Assembly: GCF_002735905.1 (NCBI RefSeq)
Contig: NZ_PEBD01000004.1
Span: forward strand, 930,001 to 994,000
Origin: Williamsia muralis
Lineage (GTDB): Bacteria; Actinomycetota; Actinomycetes; Mycobacteriales; Mycobacteriaceae
Direction of reading: 5' to 3'
Length of the DNA stretch: 64,000 nucleotides
Positions 57,090 through 64,000 of this stretch are shown here, piece after piece; within the stretch, counting starts at the first letter, position 1, and every line of letters begins with the position of its first letter. The notes under the pieces were generated by a model that saw only the letters and a program-made list of their open reading frames with translations, made no database searches and had not been told where the DNA came from. Made by a program: the position numbers and the translations under genes.

Positions 57090-57107
57090 AGGTCGATCTC
57101 GAAGTGT

Positions 57108-58037
57108 TTACGGGCTGCTGTGCCTGCCGCCGCCGTTGTGGTCGTCGCGACGTCCCGGTGGCGGCCCGTAGTTCGGTGGTGGACCGGTGAGCGGGTCGTA
57201 ACCGGGTGGCGGGCCGGTCAACGGATCGGGGCGGTAACCCTGACCCTGGTCTGGCCCCTCATGCTGCGGCGGGTTCGGGCGTGGCGGCGGACCTGGGTTG
57301 TACCCGGGCGGCGGACCCGGCGGCTGCTGATAACCGGGCGGCGGTCCACCCAGCGGCGGCTGGCTCCGCGGCGGCGCACCGCCCTGGGTCGGCTGTCCCT
57401 GCGGCGGCAGGCCGATCGGTCCTGAGCCACCGGTAGGTGGACCCTGCGTCGGATAGACGTTGGCGCCACCGATTCGGTCCGACTGCTGCGAAGAGAACTG
57501 CTGCGTACCCGCAGAAGACGCGCCTGCGCCGGCGGCGGCCGGACCCGAGTAAAGAGGACCGGACTGCGGGCCCTCGTCGCCACGCCGGTCGACGAGAGCC
57601 TGATCTTTCTCGTTCGTCGCGCCGGCGATCTTGGCCTTCTCCTCGGCGGGATCCTTGCCTTGGAGAATGTCGCGGATCTCGGCGAGCAACTCCGACTCCG
57701 TCTGGGCCGCGGCGTCGTCGCCGTCGCGCGCTGCGAGCGTCTTCAACTTCTCGTACGGCATCACGATCAGGAAGTAGACAACCGCGGCAACGATCAGAAA
57801 GTTGATGGCGGCGGCGATGAGGGCGCCGATGTCCACAAACGTTTCCGGATTGCCGGACCTGATGGTGAATCCCAGCCCCTGCGCGGAATCGGTGCCACCG
57901 ATCGAGTTCACCAATGGTTGGATGATGTTGGTGGTGAACGCTGTGACGATCGCGGTGAAGGCAGCACCGACGACAACAGCGACAGCGAGGTCGATGACGT
58001 TTCCCCGCATGAGGAAATCTTTGAAGCCCTTGAACAT
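57108..58037 (-). CDS. mscL: Large-conductance mechanosensitive channel MscL with long Pro/Gly-rich tail
   Basis: This is a 309-residue protein. The N-terminal ~130 residues are a normal MscL: MFKGFKDFLMRGNVIDLAVAVVVGAAFTAIV, a periplasmic loop, and the second helix NFLIVAAVVYFLIVMPYEKL followed by the cytoplasmic helix ESELLAEIRDILQG. The remaining ~175 residues are Pro/Gly/Gln-rich and disordered (PPGYQQPPGPPPGY, PPGYDPLTGPPP repeats). Typical MscL has 130-150 residues, so the tail more than doubles it. Function: emergency release valve on hypo-osmotic shock. Confidence 0.93.
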   Translation of the reverse strand: MFKGFKDFLMRGNVIDLAVAVVVGAAFTAIVTAFTTNIIQPLVNSIGGTDSAQGLGFTIRSGNPETFVDIGALIAAAINFLIVAAVVYFLIVMPYEKLKTLAARDGDDAAAQTESELLAEIRDILQGKDPAEEKAKIAGATNEKDQALVDRRGDEGPQSGPLYSGPAAAGAGASSAGTQQFSSQQSDRIGGANVYPTQGPPTGGSGPIGLPPQGQPTQGGAPPRSQPPLGGPPPGYQQPPGPPPGYNPGPPPRPNPPQHEGPDQGQGYRPDPLTGPPPGYDPLTGPPPNYGPPPGRRDDHNGGGRHSSP

Positions 58038-58128
58038 GTAGTGACCCTTCCCACGAGGGAAACGAGCGCTAATTGCAGTCCGCTGATCCTAACCAGCGGT
58101 CGTGGAAAATGCCGTTCACAACATGCAG

Positions 58129-58800
58129 TCAGTGAAAAACGAGTGTGATCGGAGCAGTGAGGGTGGCCGCAGCGACCACGTGCGCGTCGCGCTCCGGCAA
58201 GGCGAGAACGGCAAGTCGGGCATCCGACCCCGTCCGCGAACCCGACTCCTGCGACACGAGTGCGACCACCGCTGCCTTGGCCAAAACCTTTGTCGCCGAT
58301 GAACCTTCGGTGGTACCGGCATCGTCGATGCTCAACACGTCGACCACGTCTCCTTCACGGAGGAGATCGATCACCGCTGTGTCGGCCACCTTGACCGGAA
58401 CCAGGCGCGCATCGGGACGCTGCATGATCTGAGCCGGCAGGCGACTGGTGAGAACGCGCGAATCGGTCAAGATCTCGCCCGCCCGCACCGGGCCGGTCAC
58501 CGTCTTGTCCAGGAAGTCGGCTGCGTCGTCGGCTGTGCCTGCCGGGAGGTCGCCGGGACGGAATCCGCGCGTGGCCAGGTCGCCGATCGTGAGGGGTTGC
58601 CCAGGGCTGATGTCATGGGCCGCGATCACCGCCGGCCGCAGTTCCTCGGTACGCCCCGCCGTCAGTGCAGCCACGAGCGCGACCGCCAGCAGCACGATGG
58701 CACAAGCGCGACGGAGGAGCAGCGACCGTGTCCATCCGGGTCTGACGGCATGACGGACACGGTCGGAGAGTGTGGGGTTCAGAGCATTGCGCGCGGCCAT
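58129..58800 (-). CDS. SAF-domain protein (RcpC/CpaB-like), membrane-anchored
   Basis: This is a 223-residue protein. One membrane helix (LLRRACAIVLLAVALVAALTAG, ~28-50) is followed by a SAF domain (VIAAHDISPGQPLTIGDLATRGFRPGDLPAG, ~57-125) and an RcpC-like region (LVPVKVADTAVIDLLREGDVVDVLSI). CpaB/RcpC proteins help assemble Flp/Tad pili, but no tad genes are nearby, so the role here is unclear. It lies 92 bp upstream of mscL on the same strand. Confidence 0.82.
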   Translation of the reverse strand: MAARNALNPTLSDRVRHAVRPGWTRSLLLRRACAIVLLAVALVAALTAGRTEELRPAVIAAHDISPGQPLTIGDLATRGFRPGDLPAGTADDAADFLDKTVTGPVRAGEILTDSRVLTSRLPAQIMQRPDARLVPVKVADTAVIDLLREGDVVDVLSIDDAGTTEGSSATKVLAKAAVVALVSQESGSRTGSDARLAVLALPERDAHVVAAATLTAPITLVFH

Positions 58801-58893
58801 GAGCGAACGTTATGGCGATTGCCATCCTTCGTCCGCTTGGTCAGGCGCCGATATGAGGTTGCCTGTGCACAGTCCACTGTGTGTGGACAGGTG

Positions 58894-59223
58894 TCAGGAA
58901 GCAGCCTTGGCAGCGGTCGAACTGCTGGACGCGCTGCTCGACGAACTACTGCCCGAATCCGTCGACTTCGCTGCAGGCGCCGATTCCTTGCTGCCGGAGT
59001 CGGACTTCGACGAATCGCTCGAGCTCGACTCGCTGCTCGTGGTGGTGGAGCGGCTGTCGTTGCGGTAAAAGCCGCTGCCCTTGAATACGATGCCAACGCT
59101 GTTGAACAGTTTGCGCAGCTTACCGGCGCATTTCGGGCATTCGGTGAGCGAGTCGTCGCTGAAAGATTGCACGATGTCGAAGCGGTTGTCGCACTGTGTG
59201 CAAGCGTACGAATATGTGGGCAC
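58894..59223 (-). CDS. FmdB family zinc-ribbon protein with Ser-rich tail
   Basis: It is 109 residues. The N-terminal ~45 residues are the FmdB zinc ribbon MPTYSYACTQCDNRFDIVQ with a second pair in LTECPKCAGKLRKLF, giving four cysteine ligands. The tail is a Ser/Ala/Lys-rich low-complexity stretch. Homologue Rv0991c sits in the same position in M. tuberculosis and has been described as a redox-regulated chaperone-like protein. It is likely stress related. Confidence 0.88.
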   Translation of the reverse strand: MPTYSYACTQCDNRFDIVQSFSDDSLTECPKCAGKLRKLFNSVGIVFKGSGFYRNDSRSTTTSSESSSSDSSKSDSGSKESAPAAKSTDSGSSSSSSASSSSTAAKAAS

Positions 59224-59304
59224 CGAAGACCTCCGAAGGTGTTAAGCCGAGAACGTTGTGGATTCTACCGTCGAACTGGCACTCTTCGTTAACGAGTGCC
59301 AAGG

Positions 59305-59901
59305 TCAGCTTGTTCCCAGTCGTCTGAACCCTTCGCCGGGCGTCAGACTCCAGCCCATCCGCACGTCGAAGTCGTCCGATGGCAGCTCGTCCACCAGCTC
59401 GTCGTCGAACACCACGGCTACCAGTTTGTCTGTGTCCACCTCTGGTATCGACCGGTCGTAATAGCCGGCTCCGCGACCGAGTCGAATGCCGTGGCGATCG
59501 ACCGACAGCGCCGGGACCAGGATCAGAGCGGCGTCGCCGAGCGCGTCAGGTGAGGCGCCGTCCTCACTGGGCTCCAACAGTCCAAATCGTCGTTCATGCA
59601 ATGACTCCGGTCCGTCGTACCAGGCCCAACGCAGTGGGGCAGGCGGACCCGCCGTCACCTTCGGCAGCAAGACCCGGAAGCCTCCCTCGCGCAACACCTC
59701 CAACATCGCGGTGGTGCCCGGTTCGCTACCGATCGGGACGTAGGCCGCAATGACGGCGCCCGGCCCCACCCGTGGCCCGCCCTCGGGGAGGTTCGCGATC
59801 CACGTCACAATCGAGGCATCCAGGCTCGCCTTAACCTGGGGAGACAGGCTGTCGCGACGCTCGAGGGCGAGCTTTCTCCAGGTTGCTTTGTCGATGAAAA
59901 T
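59305..59901 (-). CDS. 5-formyltetrahydrofolate cyclo-ligase, probable ATT start
   Basis: It converts 5-formyl-THF to 5,10-methenyl-THF using ATP. From GTG 59808 the product would have 167 residues and lack the essential N-terminal helix. Reading on upstream, the frame encodes FIDKATWRKLALERRDSLSP, exactly that helix, and stays open to a stop near 59940. In that stretch there is no ATG, GTG or TTG. An ATT at 59901 has GAGAGGGG 7 bp upstream and gives 198 residues, the normal family length. Core motifs IAAYVPIGSEPGT and RLGRGAGYYDRSI are present. The start is inferred. Confidence 0.85.
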   Translation of the reverse strand: MFIDKATWRKLALERRDSLSPQVKASLDASIVTWIANLPEGGPRVGPGAVIAAYVPIGSEPGTTAMLEVLREGGFRVLLPKVTAGPPAPLRWAWYDGPESLHERRFGLLEPSEDGASPDALGDAALILVPALSVDRHGIRLGRGAGYYDRSIPEVDTDKLVAVVFDDELVDELPSDDFDVRMGWSLTPGEGFRRLGTS

Positions 59902-59945
59902 CGGTACGCCCCTCTCATGTTTGGCGATCAGCCGATAGGTTTACT

Positions 59946-59961
59946 CACACACCAGTGTGAT
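59946..59961. promoter_or_regulatory. Palindrome in the divergent region between the cyclo-ligase gene and galU
   Basis: TCACAC-ACCA-GTGTGA is a perfect 6-4-6 inverted repeat in a 77-bp divergent gap. It is the inverse arrangement of a CRP site, so a different dimeric regulator is more likely. Confidence 0.4.
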
Positions 59962-59978
59962 CAACCTAGGGTGGGAAA

Positions 59979-60929
59979 ATGACTGAAGCGCAGACCAGCC
60001 CGGCCAACGAGGTCGAATACGAGTCCGTTCCGGGCACGCCGCCCATTCCGCGAACCGCAATTGTGCCGGCCGCCGGCTTGGGTACACGTTTTCTCCCGGC
60101 GACCAAGACCGTGCCAAAAGAGCTCCTTCCCGTGGTGGACACGCCGGGTATCGAATTGGTGGCCGAAGAGGCCAAGTCGGCCGGTGCCGAGAGACTGCTG
60201 ATCATCACGTCGCCGGGTAAAGACGGCGTCGTCGCGCACTTCGTCGAAGACCTGGTGCTCGAACACACCCTTGAATCCCGCGGCAAAGACACCATGCTGG
60301 CCAAGGTGCGGAACGCGCCATCGTTGCTGGAGGTCGCGTCGGTCATCCAGGAGAAGCCCCTCGGACTCGGCCATGCGGTCGGATGCGTCGAGGCCAAACT
60401 CGACGACGACGAGGATGCCGTCGCGGTTCTGTTGCCCGACGATCTGGTTCTTCCCAACGGCGTCCTGGAAGTGATGGCCCGTACGCGCGCCAAGCGCGGC
60501 GGCACGGTGCTCTGCGCCATCGAGGTCCCGACCGAGAAGATCAGCGCCTATGGCGTATTCGACGTCGAAGAACTTCCCGATGCTGCAAATCCCAATGTGA
60601 TGAAGCTGAAGGGAATGGTCGAAAAGCCCGAGGCAAAAGACGCACCCTCCAATTATGCGGCGGCCGGGCGATACATCCTCGACCGCGCAATATTTGATGC
60701 ATTGCGACGAATTGAACCCGGCGCAGGTGGCGAATTGCAGCTCACCGATGCCATCGCTTTGTTGATCGACGAAGGTCATCCGGTTCACGTCGTGGTTCAC
60801 CGCGGAACTCGCCACGACCTCGGGAACCCGGGCGGGTACCTGAAGGCGTCGGTCGACATCGCCCTCAACCGTGAGGATTACGGCCCCGAATTGCGGGAGT
60901 GGCTGGTCGAACGCCTCGGGTGCAGCTGA
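59979..60929 (+). CDS. galU: UTP-glucose-1-phosphate uridylyltransferase
   Basis: It makes UDP-glucose for trehalose, wall polymers and glycogen. It is 316 residues from ATG 59979 with a ~25-residue acidic lead. The nucleotide-binding signature AIVPAAGLGTRFLPATKTVPKELLPVVDTPG and the metal/sugar motifs LLPDDLVL, KGMVEKPEAKDAPSNYAAAGRYIL and LTDAIALLIDEGHPVH are intact. It leads the galU-glp-rimJ-glpR order conserved with Rv0993-Rv0996. Confidence 0.96.
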   Translation: MTEAQTSPANEVEYESVPGTPPIPRTAIVPAAGLGTRFLPATKTVPKELLPVVDTPGIELVAEEAKSAGAERLLIITSPGKDGVVAHFVEDLVLEHTLESRGKDTMLAKVRNAPSLLEVASVIQEKPLGLGHAVGCVEAKLDDDEDAVAVLLPDDLVLPNGVLEVMARTRAKRGGTVLCAIEVPTEKISAYGVFDVEELPDAANPNVMKLKGMVEKPEAKDAPSNYAAAGRYILDRAIFDALRRIEPGAGGELQLTDAIALLIDEGHPVHVVVHRGTRHDLGNPGGYLKASVDIALNREDYGPELREWLVERLGCS

Positions 60930-61114
60930 CCTCCGACCGACAACAGCACCGGTCTGACCGCGTTGTGCGATGGCGCGCGGCGATCCCTGGATCCGAGAGA
61001 ACGGAAATCGCCGACAAACCAGCTAACGTCAGTCGTCAGAACTACGACACGGCGACCCGTTGGCACGGCGAACGAGCACTATCGGGCCGCCACGGCGATT
61101 GAAGGAGGCGATCG

Positions 61115-62380
61115 GTGCGTTCGGTGGAAGATCACCTGAGCCGAGTGACCGCCGCGGCAGTGGCTCCCAGACCGGTGCGCGTCGCGATCTCGGAGTCACA
61201 GGGTCTGCTGTGTGCCGAGGAGGTTGTTGCCGACAAGCCGTTGCCCGGGTTCGATCAGGCTGCCATCGACGGATATGCCGTTCGCAGTGTGGATGTCGCC
61301 GAAGCGGGCACCATCGCCGATGAGGAATCGGAGTCGCCGGGCGACCAGGTGATTGTCGTCCTGCCAGTGGTGGGGGAGTTGAAGGCGGGTTCGCGGACGC
61401 CAACACGGCTCCAGCCAAGGCAGGCGGTCCGGGTGGAGACCGGCGCTCCCTTGCCGACACTGGCCGACGCCGTGGTGCCCAAGCGGTGGACCGACGGCGG
61501 ACTGCCCAAAGTCCGAATCGGTCATGCCGTACGCAGTGGGCAATACGTTCGGCACGTCGGCGATGATGTCCAGCCCGGTGACGTAGCAGTTCGAACCGGA
61601 ACGATCATCGGGCCCGCGCAGGTCGGTCTGCTTGCCGCAGTCGGCCGCGACCGCGTGCTGGTTCATCCGCGGCCACGACTTTCCGTCATCTCCATCGGCG
61701 GCGAACTGGTCGACATCGACCGGACGGCCGGTGGCGGTCAGGTGTACGACGTCAACAGTTACGCCCTCGCCGCGGCCGCTCGTGACGCCGGCGCAGACGT
61801 CAACAGGGTCGGCATCGCCGACAGCGAGCCGTCGCAACTCCGTGAACTGGTCGAGGGGCAGCTGATTCGTTCTGAGATCGTCGTGATCACCGGCCCGGTC
61901 GGTGGGGCGGCTTCGGAATCGATTCGCGAAGCCCTCTCGGAGCTGGGCGAATTGGAGATCGAACGCATCGCGATGTACCCGGCGTCGGTCCAGGGTTTCG
62001 GCCAGCTGGGCCGCGACGAGGTGCCCACCTTCCTTCTTCCTGCGAATCCGGTCTCAGCGTTGGTGGCCTTTGAAGTGATGGTGCGACCGCTGATCCGGAT
62101 CGCGCTCGGCAAACGCCAACCGATGCGGCGAGTGGTACGTGCCCGCACGGTCAGCCCCATCACCTCGGTGGAGGGAAGGCGCGGATATCTGCGTGGGCAG
62201 CTGATGCGCGACGAGCAGACGGGCGAATACCTCGCTCAGGTGATCGCAGCCGCCGACGGTGGATCACATCTGCTGGCGGGCTTGGCGGAGGCGAACTGCT
62301 TGGTCATCATCGAGCCGGAAGACGTTGAATTGCGCGCCGGCGACGAGGTGGACGTCGCATTCCTGGCTCAGCGGGGGTGA
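61115..62380 (+). CDS. glp: MoeA-like gephyrin homologue Glp, probable divisome protein
   Basis: It is 421 residues from GTG 61115 (GGAGG upstream). The full MoeA fold is present (PLPGFDQAAIDGYAV, SVISIGGELVDI, VYDVNSYALAAAARDAGADV, LPANPVSALVAFEVMVRP). The catalytic loop normally read as GGxSxGxxD is TGPVGGAASES, RPGKP is replaced by YPASV, and LPGNP is LPANP. Molybdotransferase activity is therefore doubtful. With glpR/sepX two genes downstream, it matches Glp, the gephyrin-like protein that binds GlpR and FtsZ in corynebacterial division. It is labelled moeA1 (Rv0994) in M. tuberculosis. Confidence 0.85.
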   Translation: MRSVEDHLSRVTAAAVAPRPVRVAISESQGLLCAEEVVADKPLPGFDQAAIDGYAVRSVDVAEAGTIADEESESPGDQVIVVLPVVGELKAGSRTPTRLQPRQAVRVETGAPLPTLADAVVPKRWTDGGLPKVRIGHAVRSGQYVRHVGDDVQPGDVAVRTGTIIGPAQVGLLAAVGRDRVLVHPRPRLSVISIGGELVDIDRTAGGGQVYDVNSYALAAAARDAGADVNRVGIADSEPSQLRELVEGQLIRSEIVVITGPVGGAASESIREALSELGELEIERIAMYPASVQGFGQLGRDEVPTFLLPANPVSALVAFEVMVRPLIRIALGKRQPMRRVVRARTVSPITSVEGRRGYLRGQLMRDEQTGEYLAQVIAAADGGSHLLAGLAEANCLVIIEPEDVELRAGDEVDVAFLAQRG

Positions 62381-62389
62381 GAGTGCACC

Positions 62390-63043
62390 GTGCGCGCCTG
62401 GAGCAGGGGTGACACCGGTCGCCGTGGATGGCCGGCCAAGCTCGGGCCGATATCCGTTGCGGGAGGCGCGGTTACGGTACGTCCGGTCCGGCTGCGTGAC
62501 GCCAGGGTGTGGAGCAGGCTTCGCATCGAGAACCAGAATTCGCTGATGCCGTGGGAGCCCACGGGCGTCGGCTTGTGGTCGGCCCGGCACAACCCCGCGG
62601 CCTGGCCGGGTCTGCATTCGGTCTTGAGGGCCGAGGCAAAGGCTGGGAACATGCTGCCGTTTGTCATCGAATTGGACGGCGAATACTGCGGACAACTGAC
62701 GGTGGGCAACATTCAGCGTGGCGCGCTGCGCAACGCATGGATCGGATATTGGGTGGATGCCGCGGTCGCCGGACGTGGAGTGGCAACGGGCGCACTGGCA
62801 CTCGGAGTCGACCACTGTTTCGGGCCTGCGGGCCTGCACCGACTCGAGGCCACAGTGCAGCCCGCCAACGCGGCGTCGCTGGCGGTACTGCACAAGGTGG
62901 GGTTCCGCGACGAAGGCCTGCTCAAGCGCTACATGGACGTCAACAGCGCCTGGCGCGACCATTTGTTGCTCGCGTTGACCACCGAAGATCTCACCAGCAG
63001 TGCCGTGGACACATTGATCCGCAACGGCCACGCCACCGCCTGA
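62390..63043 (+). CDS. rimJ: RimJ/RimL-type GNAT N-acetyltransferase
   Basis: It is 217 residues from GTG 62390, 9 bp after glp. The GNAT domain shows VTVRPVRLRDARVWSRLRIEN, a beta-4 strand IGYWVDAAVAGRGVATGALALGV with the acetyl-CoA loop (GRGVATGA), and HRLEATVQPANAASLAVLHKVGFRDEGLLKRYM. RimJ-like enzymes acetylate protein N-termini, classically ribosomal S5. The substrate here is unknown; its conserved place between glp and glpR suggests a division-related target. Confidence 0.9.
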   Translation: MRAWSRGDTGRRGWPAKLGPISVAGGAVTVRPVRLRDARVWSRLRIENQNSLMPWEPTGVGLWSARHNPAAWPGLHSVLRAEAKAGNMLPFVIELDGEYCGQLTVGNIQRGALRNAWIGYWVDAAVAGRGVATGALALGVDHCFGPAGLHRLEATVQPANAASLAVLHKVGFRDEGLLKRYMDVNSAWRDHLLLALTTEDLTSSAVDTLIRNGHATA

Positions 63044-63066
63044 ACTCCCGGCATCTGCGAGTACAT

Positions 63067-63096
63067 GCCTCCCGGCTCGCGCTGGGAGGCCTCTCT
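63067..63096 (+). terminator. Terminator after rimJ
   Basis: GCCTCCC and GGGAGGC pair over 7 bp across a 10-nt loop and are followed by a pyrimidine tract (CTCTCT). The remaining gap to glpR (229 bp in total) shows no other clear signal. Confidence 0.55.
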
Positions 63097-63272
63097 TCTT
63101 CGATCACCGCGTGATCACCCAGAGATGGAACCAATCGGCCGGGACGTCGGCGCGTCGGCGCTGGTTGGGCTGCGCTGAGCCATAGCCTGATTCCTATCGT
63201 CTGTTACAGGTGTGACTGACGCGTACTCGACCGGCCGGTCGGGGCGAGATTGCCGACAGGAAGGAGCTGCCC

Positions 63273-64000
63273 ATGCCGAACTCGTTGCTGTGGGTGTGTC
63301 TGGTGGCGATCTGGCTCTTTGTTCTGGTGCCGATGGTGGTGAAGTCGCGTCCCACCGTGCGCAAGACCACCGACGCCGCGATGTCGACACGGGTGCTCTA
63401 CCGAGGTGGCCGGGCCATCGCCAAGACCCGTCGTCGCATGGCTGCAGGCCGTCATCCGCACGATCCCGACTGGGAACCCCCGGTGCGTGAGTATCGCAAG
63501 ACCGCAAAGGCAACGGCGGCAACAGATGCCGTGGACGTCCAGGACGCCACGACGACCAAGGTTCCGGTCGGCAAGTCCGAGCCTGCATCGGTCTCGGTGA
63601 AAACCGTTGCAGCTCCGTCCCAGACAAAGACTGTTGACAACAGCGACGGTGATGTCGACGCAACCACGGACGACAAGACCGTTGTGGTCGAAGACGCCGA
63701 TATCGAGTCATCCGATCACCGCGACGCCGTTGCTGAGCGCGATGACGAAAATGCAGACGCAGATCGCGATGATCGGGGCGTCGAGGACGCAGACCTCGAC
63801 GATGCTGAGCTCGAAGACGCGGACCATGACGACGCGGACCATGATGACGCCGAGATCGAGGCAGATTACGAGGACGCCGACCACGACGACGTCGACCACG
63901 AAGACGCCGACTATGACGACGCGGACTACGACGACGATCTCACCGACGAAGACATCAGGGCCGATGAGGCTGCGGATCAGGCGGAGCAGGACGAGGTCGC
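63273..64000 (+). CDS. glpR: Divisome membrane protein GlpR/SepX, 3' end beyond the window
   Basis: The ATG at 63273 follows AAGGAG. The protein opens MPNSLLWVCLVAIWLFVLVP, one membrane helix, then a basic stretch (VVKSRPTVRKTTDAA and IAKTRRRMAAG) containing RHPHDPDWEPPVREY. From residue ~85 it becomes highly acidic, with repeats of the type DADHDD and DADYDD to the window end. About 242 residues are visible. This N-terminal helix plus basic patch is the layout of GlpR (corynebacteria) and SepX (Streptomyces), which bind Glp and stabilise Z-rings. The conserved C-terminal part is not seen. Confidence 0.85.
   Translation, partial: MPNSLLWVCLVAIWLFVLVPMVVKSRPTVRKTTDAAMSTRVLYRGGRAIAKTRRRMAAGRHPHDPDWEPPVREYRKTAKATAATDAVDVQDATTTKVPVGKSEPASVSVKTVAAPSQTKTVDNSDGDVDATTDDKTVVVEDADIESSDHRDAVAERDDENADADRDDRGVEDADLDDAELEDADHDDADHDDAEIEADYEDADHDDVDHEDADYDDADYDDDLTDEDIRADEAADQAEQDEV

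Overview
The window is about 64 kb of high-GC DNA from a mycolic-acid actinobacterium (order Mycobacteriales). Gordonia or a close relative is the best guess. The evidence is a gene order that follows the M. tuberculosis Rv0949-Rv0959 and Rv0979A-Rv0996 blocks, a tandem pair of MspA-type porins, a DUF222/HNH (13E12-like) gene, an MprAB-PepD locus and a GlpR/SepX divisome gene. No rRNA, tRNA, insertion sequence, prophage or CRISPR array was found.

Layout. 1-7.4 kb: the 3' part of a polytopic membrane protein, a membrane-anchored protein with a probably inactive nuclease-like C-terminus, the UvrD/PcrA helicase, two inverted arrays of a 21-bp repeat, and an M23 peptidase. 7.4-11.3 kb: sucCD behind a consensus CRP/GlxR site, then a nine-residue-repeat protein overlapping an RDD membrane protein. 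11.5-14.1 kb: a first methionine ABC importer (metQ-metN-metI). 14.2-28.5 kb: a TetR regulator, a fused indolepyruvate:ferredoxin oxidoreductase, and a seven-gene acyl-CoA operon that looks like leucine catabolism. This operon holds carboxylase beta and alpha, acyl-CoA dehydrogenase, MaoC, CitE-like lyase, FadD and acetoacetyl-CoA synthetase, and it follows a promoter with a perfect 8-8-8 palindrome.

28.6-44.4 kb: a DUF5336 protein, a DUF6350 protein, purN-purH, a second methionine importer on the minus strand whose MetQ is not a lipoprotein, a TSUP exporter, a CaiB/BaiF CoA-transferase, an AAA ATPase plus VWA pair, a DUF1707 protein and an AEC transporter. 44.4-47.4 kb: a zinc-starvation ribosome island. 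Cysteine-free rpmB, rpmG, rpsN and rpsR diverge from mrf, type-B rpmE and rpmF, around two Zur-like boxes.

47.5-64 kb: a TRIC channel, mprA-mprB, pepD, moaB2, a small acidic protein, two MspA porins, a DUF222/HNH gene behind a near-perfect SOS box, mscL with a long proline-rich tail, a SAF-domain protein, FmdB, a 5-formyl-THF cyclo-ligase that probably starts at ATT, galU, a MoeA-like gene whose catalytic motifs are degenerate (matching the divisome protein Glp), a RimJ acetyltransferase and the 5' part of glpR/sepX. Themes are envelope and division (M23, porins, MscL, Glp/GlpR, DUF5336), central and branched-chain acyl-CoA metabolism, methionine uptake and metal or envelope stress.
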